Source: Mucilaginibacter gossypii | Lineage (GTDB): Bacteria; Bacteroidota; Bacteroidia; Sphingobacteriales; Sphingobacteriaceae | Length of the DNA stretch: 64,000 nucleotides | Reading direction: 5' to 3' | NCBI RefSeq assembly: GCF_900100945.1 | Contig: NZ_FNCG01000002.1 | Coordinates: forward strand, 477,940-541,939 | Shown here: positions 1-9,053 of the stretch, piece by piece | Layout: each line of letters begins with the position of its first letter | Numbering within the stretch: the stretch's first letter is position 1 | Notes under the pieces: generated by a model | Databases searched by the model: none | Seen by the model: only the letters and a program-made list of their open reading frames with translations | What the model was told of the DNA's origin: nothing | Program-made: the position numbers and the translations under genes

Positions 1-126
1 GTGATCAATAAAGATCCCGAAGCTCCGTTTTTTAAAGCAGCCAATTATGGGGTAGTTGGTGACGCGCTGGAGGTTTTGCCTCGACTAACGGCAGCAGTCA
101 AAAAGTTTAAAGAACATCATCAATAA
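1..126 (+). CDS. etfA: Electron transfer flavoprotein alpha subunit, C-terminal end (partial)
   Basis: The window opens inside a reading frame of 41 residues plus stop. Its sequence ([20 protein letters not shown], then a leucine-rich tail) matches the conserved C-terminal FAD-binding end of EtfA. In this family the segment contacts FAD, and the EtfAB dimer passes electrons from acyl-CoA dehydrogenases to the quinone pool. The start lies upstream of the window. It precedes the thioesterase by only 12 bp and heads a block of beta-oxidation genes, which fits its role as electron acceptor for the first oxidation step. Identification is by family recognition; only the tail is visible. Confidence 0.9.
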   Translation: MINKDPEAPFFKAANYGVVGDALEVLPRLTAAVKKFKEHHQ

Positions 127-138
127 ATAATCAGGGCT

Positions 139-582
139 ATGGAGTTTTTTTATGAAGGACAGGTGCTGTGGTCGCAGATAGACTCGAACCAACATATGCG
201 GCATTCTGCATATGCCGATCTTGCAGCACAGGCACGCATCACCATGCTTGAAAGCCTGGGTTTAAAACTGCCTACACTTTATGAATACAAAATAGGGCCT
301 GTATTATTCAGGGAAGAAATGATTTACCTGAGAGAGATCGGGATCAATGAGCAGATCAGGGTAACCTGTGAGCTTACTAAATCCCGGCCTGATGGTTCCC
401 GCTGGGCAATCAGGCATGAGCTGTACCGGGGCGACGACGTCAAAGCTGCAATCATAAATGCCGAAGGTTCATGGATAGATATGGAAAAGCGTAAGCTGGC
501 CGTATTGCCGTCAGAGCTAAGCCAGATGTTTATGAAGGCGCCCCGCAGCAGCGATTATGTGGAAGAGGCCAATCCAGCCTGA
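139..582 (+). CDS. Hotdog-fold acyl-CoA thioesterase (4HBT family)
   Basis: A 147-residue protein with the single-hotdog arrangement of the 4HBT/YbgC/FadM thioesterases. Near the N-terminus it has the D-x-N-x-H motif (DSNQHMRHSAY, residues 15-25), where the Asp is the usual catalytic residue, followed by the hotdog helix and the strand pattern. It should hydrolyse an acyl-CoA thioester in the cytoplasm, but the chain specificity cannot be read from sequence. It lies 12 bp after etfA and upstream of the acyl-CoA-binding protein, so it may relieve CoA sequestration during fatty-acid breakdown. Length is normal for the family. Confidence 0.8.
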   Translation: MEFFYEGQVLWSQIDSNQHMRHSAYADLAAQARITMLESLGLKLPTLYEYKIGPVLFREEMIYLREIGINEQIRVTCELTKSRPDGSRWAIRHELYRGDDVKAAIINAEGSWIDMEKRKLAVLPSELSQMFMKAPRSSDYVEEANPA

Positions 583-611
583 AATAATTAAATAGTGTTG
601 AATATCAGTTT

Positions 612-650
612 ATAAGCTTTGGGCTTTATGCCTTCTGCTTTTAGCTTTAA
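612..650. repeat. AGCTTT-rich intergenic repeat, copy 1
   Basis: This A/T-rich stretch is built from alternating AGCTTT and GCTTT/GCCTT units and ends GCTTTTAGCTTTAA. A close copy lies at 1087-1123 and a longer related block at 39688-39790. It lies between the thioesterase and ACBP genes. Function unknown; it may be a folded spacer or a mobile repeat. Confidence 0.55.
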
Positions 651-661
651 ATAATTTATCT

Positions 662-931
662 ATGACCGATCTGAAAGGCACTTTTGAAAGGGCCGTTAAA
701 GAGAGTAAGGAACTACCCTCAAAACCTGATAATGAAACATTATTACGCCTGTACAGTTTATATAAGCAGGCAACGGAAGGCGATATAAATACAGAAAACC
801 CTCCGGGCATGTTTGATTTTGTAGCTAAAGCAAAATATGATGCCTGGTTAAAACAGAAGGGCACTACCGCTGATAATGCGATGCAGCAATATATTCAGCT
901 TGTAACGCAATTATCAAATAAAACCAGCTAA
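662..931 (+). CDS. Acyl-CoA-binding protein (ACBP family)
   Basis: An 89-residue protein that matches ACBP throughout: LYSLYKQATEGDINTENP (residues about 30-47) and the following KAKYDAWLKQKGTT segment are the classic four-helix acyl-CoA-binding signature, with Tyr, Lys and Trp residues that contact CoA in eukaryotic ACBPs. It should bind medium- and long-chain acyl-CoA esters in the cytoplasm and buffer or deliver them. ACBPs are near-universal in eukaryotes but patchy in bacteria. Placement between a thioesterase and the beta-oxidation genes supports a role in handling acyl-CoA pools. Full length; start ATG at 662. Confidence 0.9.
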   Translation: MTDLKGTFERAVKESKELPSKPDNETLLRLYSLYKQATEGDINTENPPGMFDFVAKAKYDAWLKQKGTTADNAMQQYIQLVTQLSNKTS

Positions 932-1251
932 CTTTAATTCCGAAATATTGACAAATGTTTCCGCCGTTTAGACCTTTATAAAGCACCGCAGAAATAGATA
1001 TTTGTTTTTATAAACCATCCCGGTATCGGGGATATGATTAGAATCTATTAGTTCACATAGATAATTAAATAGTAATAACCAGGCTATTAGCTTTAAGCCT
1101 TGTGCATTCTGCTTTTAGCTTTATATAAACCATTTTATAATTCTACTCTGTCTCTTTTTAGGTGGCTTCTGATACCCGTATTGATATTAGGTAAATGCGA
1201 CAGAGGCCCTAAAAACCGACTTGTTTTTAACTATAAAAAACACCTAAGTCA
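932..1251. other. Intergenic region between ACBP and the DUF2147 gene
   Basis: No convincing gene is seen in these 320 bases. The spacer is AT-rich, contains the second AGCTTT repeat at 1087-1123, and presumably carries a promoter for the DUF2147/fadN operon, although no clear TTG-N19-21-TANNTTTG promoter was found. Confidence 0.5.
1087..1123. repeat. AGCTTT-rich intergenic repeat, copy 2
   Basis: Starts TTAGCTTTAAGCCTTG and ends CTGCTTTTAGCTTTA, closely matching the copy at 612-650 in order and spacing of the units. Both lie on the same strand of the same gene block, 475 bp apart, which suggests a dispersed repeat family rather than chance A/T richness. Confidence 0.55.
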
Positions 1252-1704
1252 ATGTCAGCATCAAAAAAACATTTCACCCGTTTTGTATTAATCCTGCTAG
1301 CCATTGTGGCGGTAAGCATCAATGCAAAAGCGCAAACCGATAAAATTGAAGGTTTATGGTACAACGATGTAAAAACCGCCAAAATCCAGATCACTAAAGA
1401 AAGCAACGGTAAGTTTTATGGTAAGGTGGTATGGCTTAAGGAACCATTAAAAGATGGGAAGCCGAAAGTTGACGAAATGAATAGTGACGAAAAATTGCGT
1501 TCAAGGCCCAGGCTGGGCTTACCCGTATTGGCTGATTTTGTGAAAGATGGCGATAACAAATACTCGGGCGGAACAATTTACGATCCTAATAACGGCAAAA
1601 CGTATTCCTGTAAAATGACCTATAAAGGTAAAACCCTGGATATCCGCGGATACATTGGTATTTCGCTTTTCGGGCGGACAACAACCTGGTCGCGGGCAGA
1701 GTAA
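1252..1704 (+). CDS. DUF2147 family secreted protein
   Basis: A 150-residue protein with a Sec signal peptide (hydrophobic segment about residues 9-24, cleavage probably after AKA at 27). The mature part fits DUF2147: the IEGLWYNDVKTAKIQI start, a central GKVVWLKEP segment and a C-terminal LDIRGYIGISLFGRTTTW motif. The family forms a small lipocalin-like beta barrel exported to the periplasm, and its function is not established. It lies 39 bp upstream of fadN and may be co-transcribed with it, hinting at a fatty-acid-related ligand; that is inference. Confidence 0.8.
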   Translation: MSASKKHFTRFVLILLAIVAVSINAKAQTDKIEGLWYNDVKTAKIQITKESNGKFYGKVVWLKEPLKDGKPKVDEMNSDEKLRSRPRLGLPVLADFVKDGDNKYSGGTIYDPNNGKTYSCKMTYKGKTLDIRGYIGISLFGRTTTWSRAE

Positions 1705-1743
1705 AATAAAGATAAAGAGTTTTAATAACACAAGCAGATACTA

Positions 1744-4122
1744 ATGAATGCTAAACGAATTATAAAAAAGGTTGCAGTATTGGGGTCGGGAGTAATGGGC
1801 AGTCGTATCGCCTGTCACTTTGCAAATATTGGCGTACAGGTACTGTTGCTTGATATTGTACCCAAGGATGCTCCGGCAGATAAAAAAGCGCGGAATAAAA
1901 TTGTTAATGACGCGCTGGACTTCGCGTTAAAGTCAAACCCTTCGCCCATCTATCTCAAATCTTTCGCAAAACGTATTACAACCGGCAATTTTGAAGATGA
2001 TATGCCCAAAATTGCGGATTGCGACTGGGTTATAGAGGTAGTTGTGGAACGGTTGGATATTAAACAACATGTGTTTGAAACAGTAGAAAAGTACCGTAAA
2101 CCCGGCACACTGATCACTTCCAATACATCCGGTATCCCGATACATTTAATGGCCGAAGGTAGGAGCGATGACTTTAAAAAATATTTCTGTGGAAGCCATT
2201 TCTTTAACCCTCCCCGGTATTTAAAATTACTGGAGATCATTCCCACAAAAGACACCTTAGCGGGCGTTGTGGATTTTTTGATGGACTATGGCGCAAAATA
2301 CCTGGGGAAAACTACAGTATTAGCTAAAGATACGCCGGCATTTATCGGTAACCGCATCGGGGTTTTCAGCATCATGAGTGTGCTGCATTATGTGGAGCAA
2401 ACCGGTATGACGGTTGAAGAGGTTGATAAACTGACAGGGCCTGTAATAGGGCATCCTAAATCGGCTACGTTCCGTACCAATGATGTGGTGGGTTTAGATA
2501 CGATGGTGCACGTTGCCAACGGTCTTTACAAAAACGCACCCGATGATGAGGCAAGGGAACTATTTAAAATTCCTTCATTTGTTGAGGGAATGCTAAAAAA
2601 TAACTGGCTGGGCAGTAAAACCGGCCAGGGTTTTTATAAAAAAGAAAAAGGTGAAGGTGGAAACCAGTTTTATGCGCTCGATCTGAAAACGCTTGAGTAC
2701 AAACCCTCTCAAAAGGTAAAATTCGCCTCGCTTGAAACTACAAAGGCGATTGATAACTTAAAAGATAGGCTCAGGATCCTGGTTGCAGCAAAAGACAAGG
2801 CAGGTGATTTTTACCGGGCTACCTTTTATCAGTTATTTGCTTATGCCAGTAACCGCATCCCCGAAATAGCCGATGAACTTTATAAAATAGATGCTGCCAC
2901 CAATGCGGGCTTCGGCTGGGAACTGGGCCCATTTGAAAAATGGGACGCGCTTGGTGTTGAGGATACGGTAAAAGCCATGGAAGCCGTGGGAAACAAACCG
3001 GCCCAATGGGTATATGACATGCTTGCGGCGGGTGCAAAAAGCTTTTATAAAATAGAAGATGGCAAACGCCTGTATTATGATATTCCGTCGAAAAGCCACA
3101 AGGTAATTCCCGGTACCGAAGGCCTTATTTTGCTCAGTAATATCCGGGAAACAAATACGGTGTGGAAAAACAGCGGTACTACCATTACCGATATTGGTGA
3201 TGGTATCCTGAACCTTGAGTTTCATACCAAAATGAATACAATAGGCGGCGAGGTGATTGAAGGCATCAATAAAGCCATCACCCTTGCCGAGGCAAGTTAC
3301 AAAGGCCTGGTTATATCAAACGAGGGTGCAAATTTCAGCGCAGGGGCCAATGTGGGCATGATATTCATGATGGCCGTTGAGCAGGAGTTTGATGAGCTCA
3401 ATATAGTGATCAAAGCCTTCCAAAATACGATGATGCGCATCCGTTATTCATCGATCCCGGTGGTGATAGCGCCTCATCAAATGGCCCTGGGTGGTGGCTG
3501 CGAAATGTGCCTGCATGCCGATAAGGTAGTGGCACATGCCGAGCTATACATGGGTTTGGTTGAGTTTGGTGTTGGCTTGATTCCCGGAGGTGGGGGCACA
3601 AAGGAATTTGCCCTGCGCCTTTCAGACGAACTACAGGAAGGTGACGTAGAACTCAATAATTTCCGTGATCGTTTTTTAACCATCGGCCAGGCAAAAGTAT
3701 CCACTTCGGCTTATGAGGCATTTGAATTTGGCTATCTTAAAAAGGGCAGGGACATAGTGGTAGTATCGCGCGACGGGTTACTTACCGAAGCTAAACAGCA
3801 ATGCCTGCAGATGGCGAACGAAGGGTACATACAGCCTATTCCGCGCGGAGATATCAGGGTGCTGGGTAAGCAGGCCCTGGGTTTGGGTTATGTAGGGGCC
3901 AATACCATGTACAGTGGTAATTACATAAGCGAGCACGATGTGAAAATTTCGCAGAAACTGGCTTATGTGCTTTCGGGCGGTGATCTGTCCCAGCCTTCAA
4001 TGGTGAGCGAGGAATATTTGCTGGGGTTGGAGCGTGAAGCCTTTGTTTCGCTTTGCACCGAAAAGAAAACGCTTGAACGCATTCAATCCATTTTAACCGG
4101 CGGAAAAGTGTTAAGGAACTAA
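1744..4122 (+). CDS. fadN: 3-hydroxyacyl-CoA dehydrogenase / enoyl-CoA hydratase (FadN-type)
   Basis: A 792-residue bifunctional beta-oxidation enzyme. The N-terminal half is a 3-hydroxyacyl-CoA dehydrogenase with the NAD-binding GSGVMG motif at residues 14-19, the HFFNPP substrate motif and a C-terminal dehydrogenase domain. From about residue 480 it becomes a crotonase domain with oxyanion-hole sequences (FSAGANVG and ALGGGCEM). The dehydrogenase-then-hydratase order is the reverse of E. coli FadB and matches Bacillus FadN. It hydrates trans-2-enoyl-CoA and oxidises the resulting 3-hydroxyacyl-CoA with NAD in the cytoplasm. The thiolase follows 27 bp downstream. Confidence 0.93.
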   Translation: MNAKRIIKKVAVLGSGVMGSRIACHFANIGVQVLLLDIVPKDAPADKKARNKIVNDALDFALKSNPSPIYLKSFAKRITTGNFEDDMPKIADCDWVIEVVVERLDIKQHVFETVEKYRKPGTLITSNTSGIPIHLMAEGRSDDFKKYFCGSHFFNPPRYLKLLEIIPTKDTLAGVVDFLMDYGAKYLGKTTVLAKDTPAFIGNRIGVFSIMSVLHYVEQTGMTVEEVDKLTGPVIGHPKSATFRTNDVVGLDTMVHVANGLYKNAPDDEARELFKIPSFVEGMLKNNWLGSKTGQGFYKKEKGEGGNQFYALDLKTLEYKPSQKVKFASLETTKAIDNLKDRLRILVAAKDKAGDFYRATFYQLFAYASNRIPEIADELYKIDAATNAGFGWELGPFEKWDALGVEDTVKAMEAVGNKPAQWVYDMLAAGAKSFYKIEDGKRLYYDIPSKSHKVIPGTEGLILLSNIRETNTVWKNSGTTITDIGDGILNLEFHTKMNTIGGEVIEGINKAITLAEASYKGLVISNEGANFSAGANVGMIFMMAVEQEFDELNIVIKAFQNTMMRIRYSSIPVVIAPHQMALGGGCEMCLHADKVVAHAELYMGLVEFGVGLIPGGGGTKEFALRLSDELQEGDVELNNFRDRFLTIGQAKVSTSAYEAFEFGYLKKGRDIVVVSRDGLLTEAKQQCLQMANEGYIQPIPRGDIRVLGKQALGLGYVGANTMYSGNYISEHDVKISQKLAYVLSGGDLSQPSMVSEEYLLGLEREAFVSLCTEKKTLERIQSILTGGKVLRN

Positions 4123-4149
4123 TTTTTTTAAATATAAAATCTCAATAAA

Positions 4150-5325
4150 ATGAACGCATATATAGTGGCAGCCAGCCGCAGCGCTGTTGGAAAAGCTACC
4201 CGGGGCGGGTTTAGGTTTACCCGTCCGGATACGCTCGCGGTAGATGTGATCAGGCATCTGCTGGCATCAGTGCCTAATGTTGATAAAGAGCAGATTGATG
4301 ATGTAATTGTGGGCAATGCTACACCCGAAGCCGAACAGGGATTGAATGTTGCGAGGCTGATTTCATTAATGGCGCTTGATACCGATAAAGTACCCGGCAT
4401 GACGGTGAACCGCTATTGCTCGTCGGGGCTGGAAACAATTGCCATTGCCTCTGCAAAAATACACAGTGGCATTGCCGATTGTATTATCGCGGGTGGTGTA
4501 GAAAGTATGAGCCTGATCCCGATGGGGGGCTGGCGCATTGTTCCTAACGCCGATATTGCCCTTGCACATCCCGATTATTACTGGGGCATGGGCCTTACTG
4601 CCGAAGCTGTTGCTAAAGAATATCATATTGGCCGCGAAGAGCAGGACCAGTTTGCTTATAATTCCCACCAAAAAGCCATCAATGCTATTAAAGAAGGTAA
4701 GTTTAAAGATGAAATAGCGCCGGTAAATATTGTGGAAACCTATGTAGATGAGAGCGGCAAAAAAGCGAAAAGGGAATTTAAGGTAGATACAGATGAAGGC
4801 CCGCGCAGCGATACCTCAATTGACGCGTTGGCAAAGCTTAAACCGGTATTTGATGCAAAAGGAGTGGTTACCGCAGGCAATTCGTCGCAAACCAGCGATG
4901 GGGCTGCTTTTGTCATGGTGGTTAGCGAACGTTTTATGAAACAGAACAACCTTAAACCTATTGCCCGGCTGGTTAATTACGCGGTTGCAGGTGTTCCGCC
5001 CCGGATCATGGGGATAGGCCCGCTGGTGGCGATCCCAAAAGTGTTGAAAATGGCCGGGATGAAACAGCAGGATATTGACCTGATAGAATTGAATGAAGCC
5101 TTTGCTTCGCAATCATTGGCGATAATAAAAGGGCTGGAGCTTAATCCCGAAATTGTAAATGTAAACGGAGGGGCTATATCGCTCGGCCATCCGCTTGGCT
5201 GTACCGGGGCTAAACTTTCTGTTCAGCTTTTTAACGAATTAAAACGGCGGGAGAAAAAGTATGGTATGGTTACCATGTGTGTAGGCACGGGGCAGGGCGC
5301 GGCGGGTGTATTTGAACTGTTGTAG
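4150..5325 (+). CDS. fadA: Acetyl-CoA acyltransferase (3-ketoacyl-CoA thiolase)
   Basis: A 391-residue thiolase with the full catalytic set: nucleophile Cys90 in NRYCSSGLE, His347 in SLGHPLGCTGA and Cys377 in MCVGTGQGAAG. It cleaves 3-ketoacyl-CoA with CoA to release acetyl-CoA and a chain two carbons shorter. Degradative thiolases and acetoacetyl-CoA thiolases share these motifs. The degradative role is inferred from its place directly after fadN and before the acyl-CoA ligase. Length is normal. Confidence 0.93.
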   Translation: MNAYIVAASRSAVGKATRGGFRFTRPDTLAVDVIRHLLASVPNVDKEQIDDVIVGNATPEAEQGLNVARLISLMALDTDKVPGMTVNRYCSSGLETIAIASAKIHSGIADCIIAGGVESMSLIPMGGWRIVPNADIALAHPDYYWGMGLTAEAVAKEYHIGREEQDQFAYNSHQKAINAIKEGKFKDEIAPVNIVETYVDESGKKAKREFKVDTDEGPRSDTSIDALAKLKPVFDAKGVVTAGNSSQTSDGAAFVMVVSERFMKQNNLKPIARLVNYAVAGVPPRIMGIGPLVAIPKVLKMAGMKQQDIDLIELNEAFASQSLAIIKGLELNPEIVNVNGGAISLGHPLGCTGAKLSVQLFNELKRREKKYGMVTMCVGTGQGAAGVFELL

Positions 5326-5355
5326 GAATTTACCTTTATCTAAACCATTGCAAGC

Positions 5356-7170
5356 ATGGAAAAGGCGACAAGATTGTTTGATTGCATGATTACCCAGGCT
5401 AAGGAGCCTAAGGTGGATCTTTTGAATGCGAAGGAGAATGGTTCCTGGCGGTCATACAGCACCCAAGAAGTGCATGCCATGATCAACCAGCTATCCGCAG
5501 CCCTGTTGGCCCTGGGCGTTTCGGGCGGTGACGGCACTACCGAAGGCCGCGATAAAATAGGTTTGATAAGCAATGGCAGGCCCGAGTGGATTATAACCGA
5601 TCTGGCAGTACAGCAAACGGGAGCCATACTGGTCCCGCTATACCCTAATACAGGCACTAAAGAAATTGAGCAGATCCTGAACGAGGCAGAAGTTAAATAT
5701 GTATTTGTAAGCAGCAAAGATTTATGCGAAAAGGTTAAGGAAGTTCATTTAAATATCTCCTCGTTAAAAGGCATATTTACTTTCGATAACATCGATGGCT
5801 GTGATTACTGGGGTACATTGCTTAAGCCTTTGCAAGAAAGTTATCAGAAAAAAATACAGCAGATAAATGATCAGATTACCGAAGACGATGTGGCAACCAT
5901 CATTTATACTTCGGGCACTACCGGCCGGCCAAAAGGGGTAATGCTTACGCATAAAAACATTATGACCAATGCCTCGGCATCCGGCGATATTCTTAGCCGG
6001 ATTCCGGTTACAGAAAAACGTGTTTTGAGCTTTTTGCCTCTGAACCACATTTTTGAAAAGATGTGTACCTATGTTTATCTGTATTATGGCTTTTCTATTT
6101 ATTACGCCGAAAATATGGACACCATAGGCGCGAATATGAAAGAAATAAAGCCTTCACTTTTTACCGCTGTGCCCCGCTTGCTCGAAAAAGTGTTTGAGAA
6201 AATTATGGTGCAGGGGCAGAAACTAACCGGTATTAAAAGGAAGATCTTTTTCTGGTCGGTAAAACTGGCCGAAGCTTATGAAATTAATAATACCAGCCTT
6301 CGGTATAAAATTAAACTGGCCATAGCCGATAAACTGGTTTACAGCAAATGGCGTGCTGCTATAGGTGGTAATATAAAGGCTATAGTAGTTGGCAGTTCGG
6401 CCTGCCCCATTAAGCTGGAAAGAGTTTTTACAGCTGCAAATATTGTTATTATGGAAGGTTATGGGCTTACCGAAACATCGCCTGTAATTGCTGTTAACTG
6501 TTATGAAAAAAGCGGGAGGAAATTTGGCACCGTAGGTCGTTTGCTGAGCGGTGTGCAGGTGAAGATAGCCGCCGATGGAGAGATCCTCTGCAAAGGCCCT
6601 AATGTGATGCTGGGCTATTATAAAAATCCTGAGCTTACGGCAGAGGTATTGGAAAACGGCTGGTTCCATACCGGGGATATAGGCGAACTGGACCACGATT
6701 CGTTCCTGAAAATAACAGATCGTAAAAAAGAGATCTTTAAAACCTCGGGCGGTAAATACGTGGCCCCGCTACCCATCGAAAATAAGATGAAGGAAAATTA
6801 TTTTATTGAGCAGATGATGGTTGTTGGTGCGGAAAAGAAATTTGTCGCGGCGCTCATTGTACCATCCTACACTCATTTAAAACCCTGGTGCAAGGAAAAT
6901 GGTATTGCTTTTACAACTAACAATGAGTTAGTTAAAGATGCGAAGGTAATTGAATTGTATCAATCCATTATTAATAACTATAATCCCGAATTTAACCATG
7001 TTGAACAGGTGAAGAAGATCACCTTGCTTCCCAACGAATGGTCGATAGATAGCGGTGAACTTACCCCGACAGGTAAAATGAAACGGAAAGTGATCACCGA
7101 AAAATACAAAGCCGAGATAGATAAAATGTATCTCTGCCAAGTAAGTGAGGATCCAACTCTTGTAAATTAA
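5356..7170 (+). CDS. Long-chain fatty acid-CoA ligase (AMP-forming)
   Basis: A 604-residue member of the ANL adenylate-forming superfamily, FadD15/eukaryotic ACSL-like subgroup. It has the AMP-binding P-loop YTSGTTGRPKG (about residues 185-195), the A5 motif EGYGLTETSP, the A8 hinge TGDIGELD...DRKKEIFKTSGG, and a C-terminal catalytic lysine region (TPTGKMKRK). It activates free fatty acids to acyl-CoA with ATP, probably at the inner membrane face, feeding the pathway encoded around it. The gene starts 30 bp after the thiolase gene and ends 3 bp before the isomerase start. Confidence 0.92.
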   Translation: MEKATRLFDCMITQAKEPKVDLLNAKENGSWRSYSTQEVHAMINQLSAALLALGVSGGDGTTEGRDKIGLISNGRPEWIITDLAVQQTGAILVPLYPNTGTKEIEQILNEAEVKYVFVSSKDLCEKVKEVHLNISSLKGIFTFDNIDGCDYWGTLLKPLQESYQKKIQQINDQITEDDVATIIYTSGTTGRPKGVMLTHKNIMTNASASGDILSRIPVTEKRVLSFLPLNHIFEKMCTYVYLYYGFSIYYAENMDTIGANMKEIKPSLFTAVPRLLEKVFEKIMVQGQKLTGIKRKIFFWSVKLAEAYEINNTSLRYKIKLAIADKLVYSKWRAAIGGNIKAIVVGSSACPIKLERVFTAANIVIMEGYGLTETSPVIAVNCYEKSGRKFGTVGRLLSGVQVKIAADGEILCKGPNVMLGYYKNPELTAEVLENGWFHTGDIGELDHDSFLKITDRKKEIFKTSGGKYVAPLPIENKMKENYFIEQMMVVGAEKKFVAALIVPSYTHLKPWCKENGIAFTTNNELVKDAKVIELYQSIINNYNPEFNHVEQVKKITLLPNEWSIDSGELTPTGKMKRKVITEKYKAEIDKMYLCQVSEDPTLVN

Positions 7171-7173
7171 TTG

Positions 7174-7950
7174 ATGAATACATTTCAAACAACAATACAG
7201 GGCAGGCTGGTTACAATTTCGCTTGATAGGGGCCGCTCAAATGCCATTAATCATGAAATGGTTAAAGAACTGGCGGCCTGTATCAAAACATTGGAGCATG
7301 ATGACAACGTGGGCGGGGTTATTTTAACCGGCAAGGAAGGCTTTTTCTCTTCCGGTATCGACCTGATTGAGGCCTATGATTATGATGAAGCGCAAAGCCG
7401 CCAATTTTGGGTGGATTTTTTAGCCTTGCAAAATACTTTAGCCGCTTTCAGGAAACCTTTGGTAGCTGCCATTAGTGGTCACAGCCCGGCTGGCGGCTGT
7501 ATATTAGCTATTTGCTGCGATTATCGGGTGATGGTCGAAGGCGCATTTATCATCGGCTTAAATGAAGTTCCGGTTGGTATTATCGTACCTGACAGTGTTT
7601 TTAGCTTGTATGCCTTTTGGCTTGGCCAGCGTAAGGCATATCAGTATTTAATAGAAGGTAAGCTGCTTAAGGTAAACGAAGCACTGGAAGCCGGGCTCGT
7701 TGATGAAACTGCTGCGCCGGATAAGTTAATGAGCGCTGCAATAGAAAAGGTAATGGCCTATATAAAACTGAACCCGGTTACCTGGACGGAAAGTAAATTG
7801 AATTTGCGAAAGGAGTTGATAGGGAAACTCAAAGCCGACCAAACCGATACCCTGAACAAAATGCTAAAACAATGGTGGGCACCCGAAACCAGGCAAGGCC
7901 TTCAAATGATGATCCAGAATTTAAAATCAAAAAATACAGCTGTTAAATAA
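7174..7950 (+). CDS. Enoyl-CoA hydratase/isomerase family protein, probably delta3-delta2-enoyl-CoA isomerase
   Basis: A 258-residue crotonase. The start is taken at ATG 7174 rather than the TTG one codon earlier. It has oxyanion-hole sequences around FFSSGIDLIEA and SGHSPAGGCILAICCDYR. The motif GLNEVPVGI resembles the GLNE segment of mitochondrial-type ECI isomerases, where this Glu is the single catalytic acid. An isomerase would shift a cis- or trans-3 double bond to trans-2, needed for unsaturated fatty acids. The neighbouring dienoyl-CoA-reductase-like gene, 6 bp away, strengthens this reading. A plain hydratase cannot be excluded. Confidence 0.75.
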   Translation: MNTFQTTIQGRLVTISLDRGRSNAINHEMVKELAACIKTLEHDDNVGGVILTGKEGFFSSGIDLIEAYDYDEAQSRQFWVDFLALQNTLAAFRKPLVAAISGHSPAGGCILAICCDYRVMVEGAFIIGLNEVPVGIIVPDSVFSLYAFWLGQRKAYQYLIEGKLLKVNEALEAGLVDETAAPDKLMSAAIEKVMAYIKLNPVTWTESKLNLRKELIGKLKADQTDTLNKMLKQWWAPETRQGLQMMIQNLKSKNTAVK

Positions 7951-7956
7951 TTGACA

Positions 7957-8868
7957 ATGACAGATCCTAAAACTTCAAATGATGCTGCAAATCCAAACGC
8001 CGCAACTGTCGGTGGAATGTTAAGAGATGACGCTTTAAAAGGAAAAACCATCATTGTAACCGGCGGCGGAACAGGTTTAGGTAAAGCAATGGGGACTTAC
8101 TTTTTGCATTTGGGCGCTAACCTGGTAATTACCAGTCGCAAATTGGACGTACTGCAACAAACCGCTGCCGAAATGGAAGCCGAAACCGGGCGTAAAGTAT
8201 TGCCAATAGCCTGCGACGTGCGGAAGTATGACCAGGTTGAAGCAATGTTGCTGAAAGCTATCGAAAGATTTGGGCAGGTTGATGCACTATTGAATAACGC
8301 GGCGGGTAATTTTATTTCGCCTACGGAGCGTTTATCGGCAAACGCGTTTTCGGCTATCATTGATATTGTTTTAAAAGGTTCGGCCAATTGTTCGCTGGCT
8401 TTGGGCAAATATTGGATCAGGGAGAAAATGCCCGGAAATATCCTGAATATCATAACCACTTATGCTTTTACAGGTTCGGCTTATGTTGTGCCCTCGGCCT
8501 GTGCAAAAGGCGGTGTGCTGGCCATGACCAGGTCCTTAGCCGTTGAGTGGGGCAGGCATGGCATCCGCGCCAATGCAATTGCGCCGGGCCCATTTCCCAC
8601 CAAAGGCGCATGGGAAAGATTATTGCCCGGAGACATGGCCCAAAAGTTTGATTTTAAAAACAGGGTGCCGCTTAAAAGGGTAGGCGAACACCAGGAGCTG
8701 GCTAACCTGGCCGCTTTTTTGGTGTCTGATTATTCAGGATACATTAATGGCGAGGTGATTACCATCGATGGGGGAGAATGGCTGCAGGGTGCCGGTCAGT
8801 TCAGCGGGCTCGAAATGATACCGGATGAAATGTGGGATGATATTGAGAAAGCTACAAGGTCGGCGTAG
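7957..8868 (+). CDS. SDR oxidoreductase resembling mitochondrial-type 2,4-dienoyl-CoA reductase
   Basis: A 303-residue short-chain dehydrogenase; start ATG 7957 preferred over TTG 7951. The cofactor motif is TGGGTGLGKAM. The segments NNAAGNFISPTERLSANAF, TTYAFTGSAYVVPSACAKGG and APGPFPTKGAWERL follow the animal DECR1 family closely, including the Tyr and Lys assigned as catalytic there. The expected reaction is NADPH-dependent reduction of 2,4-dienoyl-CoA to 3-enoyl-CoA, whose product is the substrate of the isomerase encoded just upstream. It is the last gene of the block. Family membership is firm; the exact substrate is inferred. Confidence 0.82.
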   Translation: MTDPKTSNDAANPNAATVGGMLRDDALKGKTIIVTGGGTGLGKAMGTYFLHLGANLVITSRKLDVLQQTAAEMEAETGRKVLPIACDVRKYDQVEAMLLKAIERFGQVDALLNNAAGNFISPTERLSANAFSAIIDIVLKGSANCSLALGKYWIREKMPGNILNIITTYAFTGSAYVVPSACAKGGVLAMTRSLAVEWGRHGIRANAIAPGPFPTKGAWERLLPGDMAQKFDFKNRVPLKRVGEHQELANLAAFLVSDYSGYINGEVITIDGGEWLQGAGQFSGLEMIPDEMWDDIEKATRSA

Positions 8869-8900
8869 GGTGGTAATCGATTAGTAATTGAGTGTGTTAA

Positions 8901-8984
8901 TTACCGATCTGAAGAAGTGAAGTTTTCAAATGCATTTTTGCCCTCTTCAAAAGCTTTTAGGTCTTCCTCTGTCCAGGTTGAAAC
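8901..8984 (-). pseudogene. Short minus-strand coding remnant
   Basis: About 27 codons read in a clean frame on the minus strand (VSTWTEEDLKAFEEGKNAF, ending TSSDR before TAA at 8901-8903), with a stop immediately upstream in the same frame. It has coding-like composition but no start. It may be the end of a decayed gene, perhaps of the same vanished locus as 9054-9329. Family not recognised. Confidence 0.3.
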
Positions 8985-9053
8985 TTAAGATATTTTCTTC
9001 CTGTATGCCGAGGGCTGTGGTTTAATTTGTTGTTGTATAGTAACACCAAGCCC

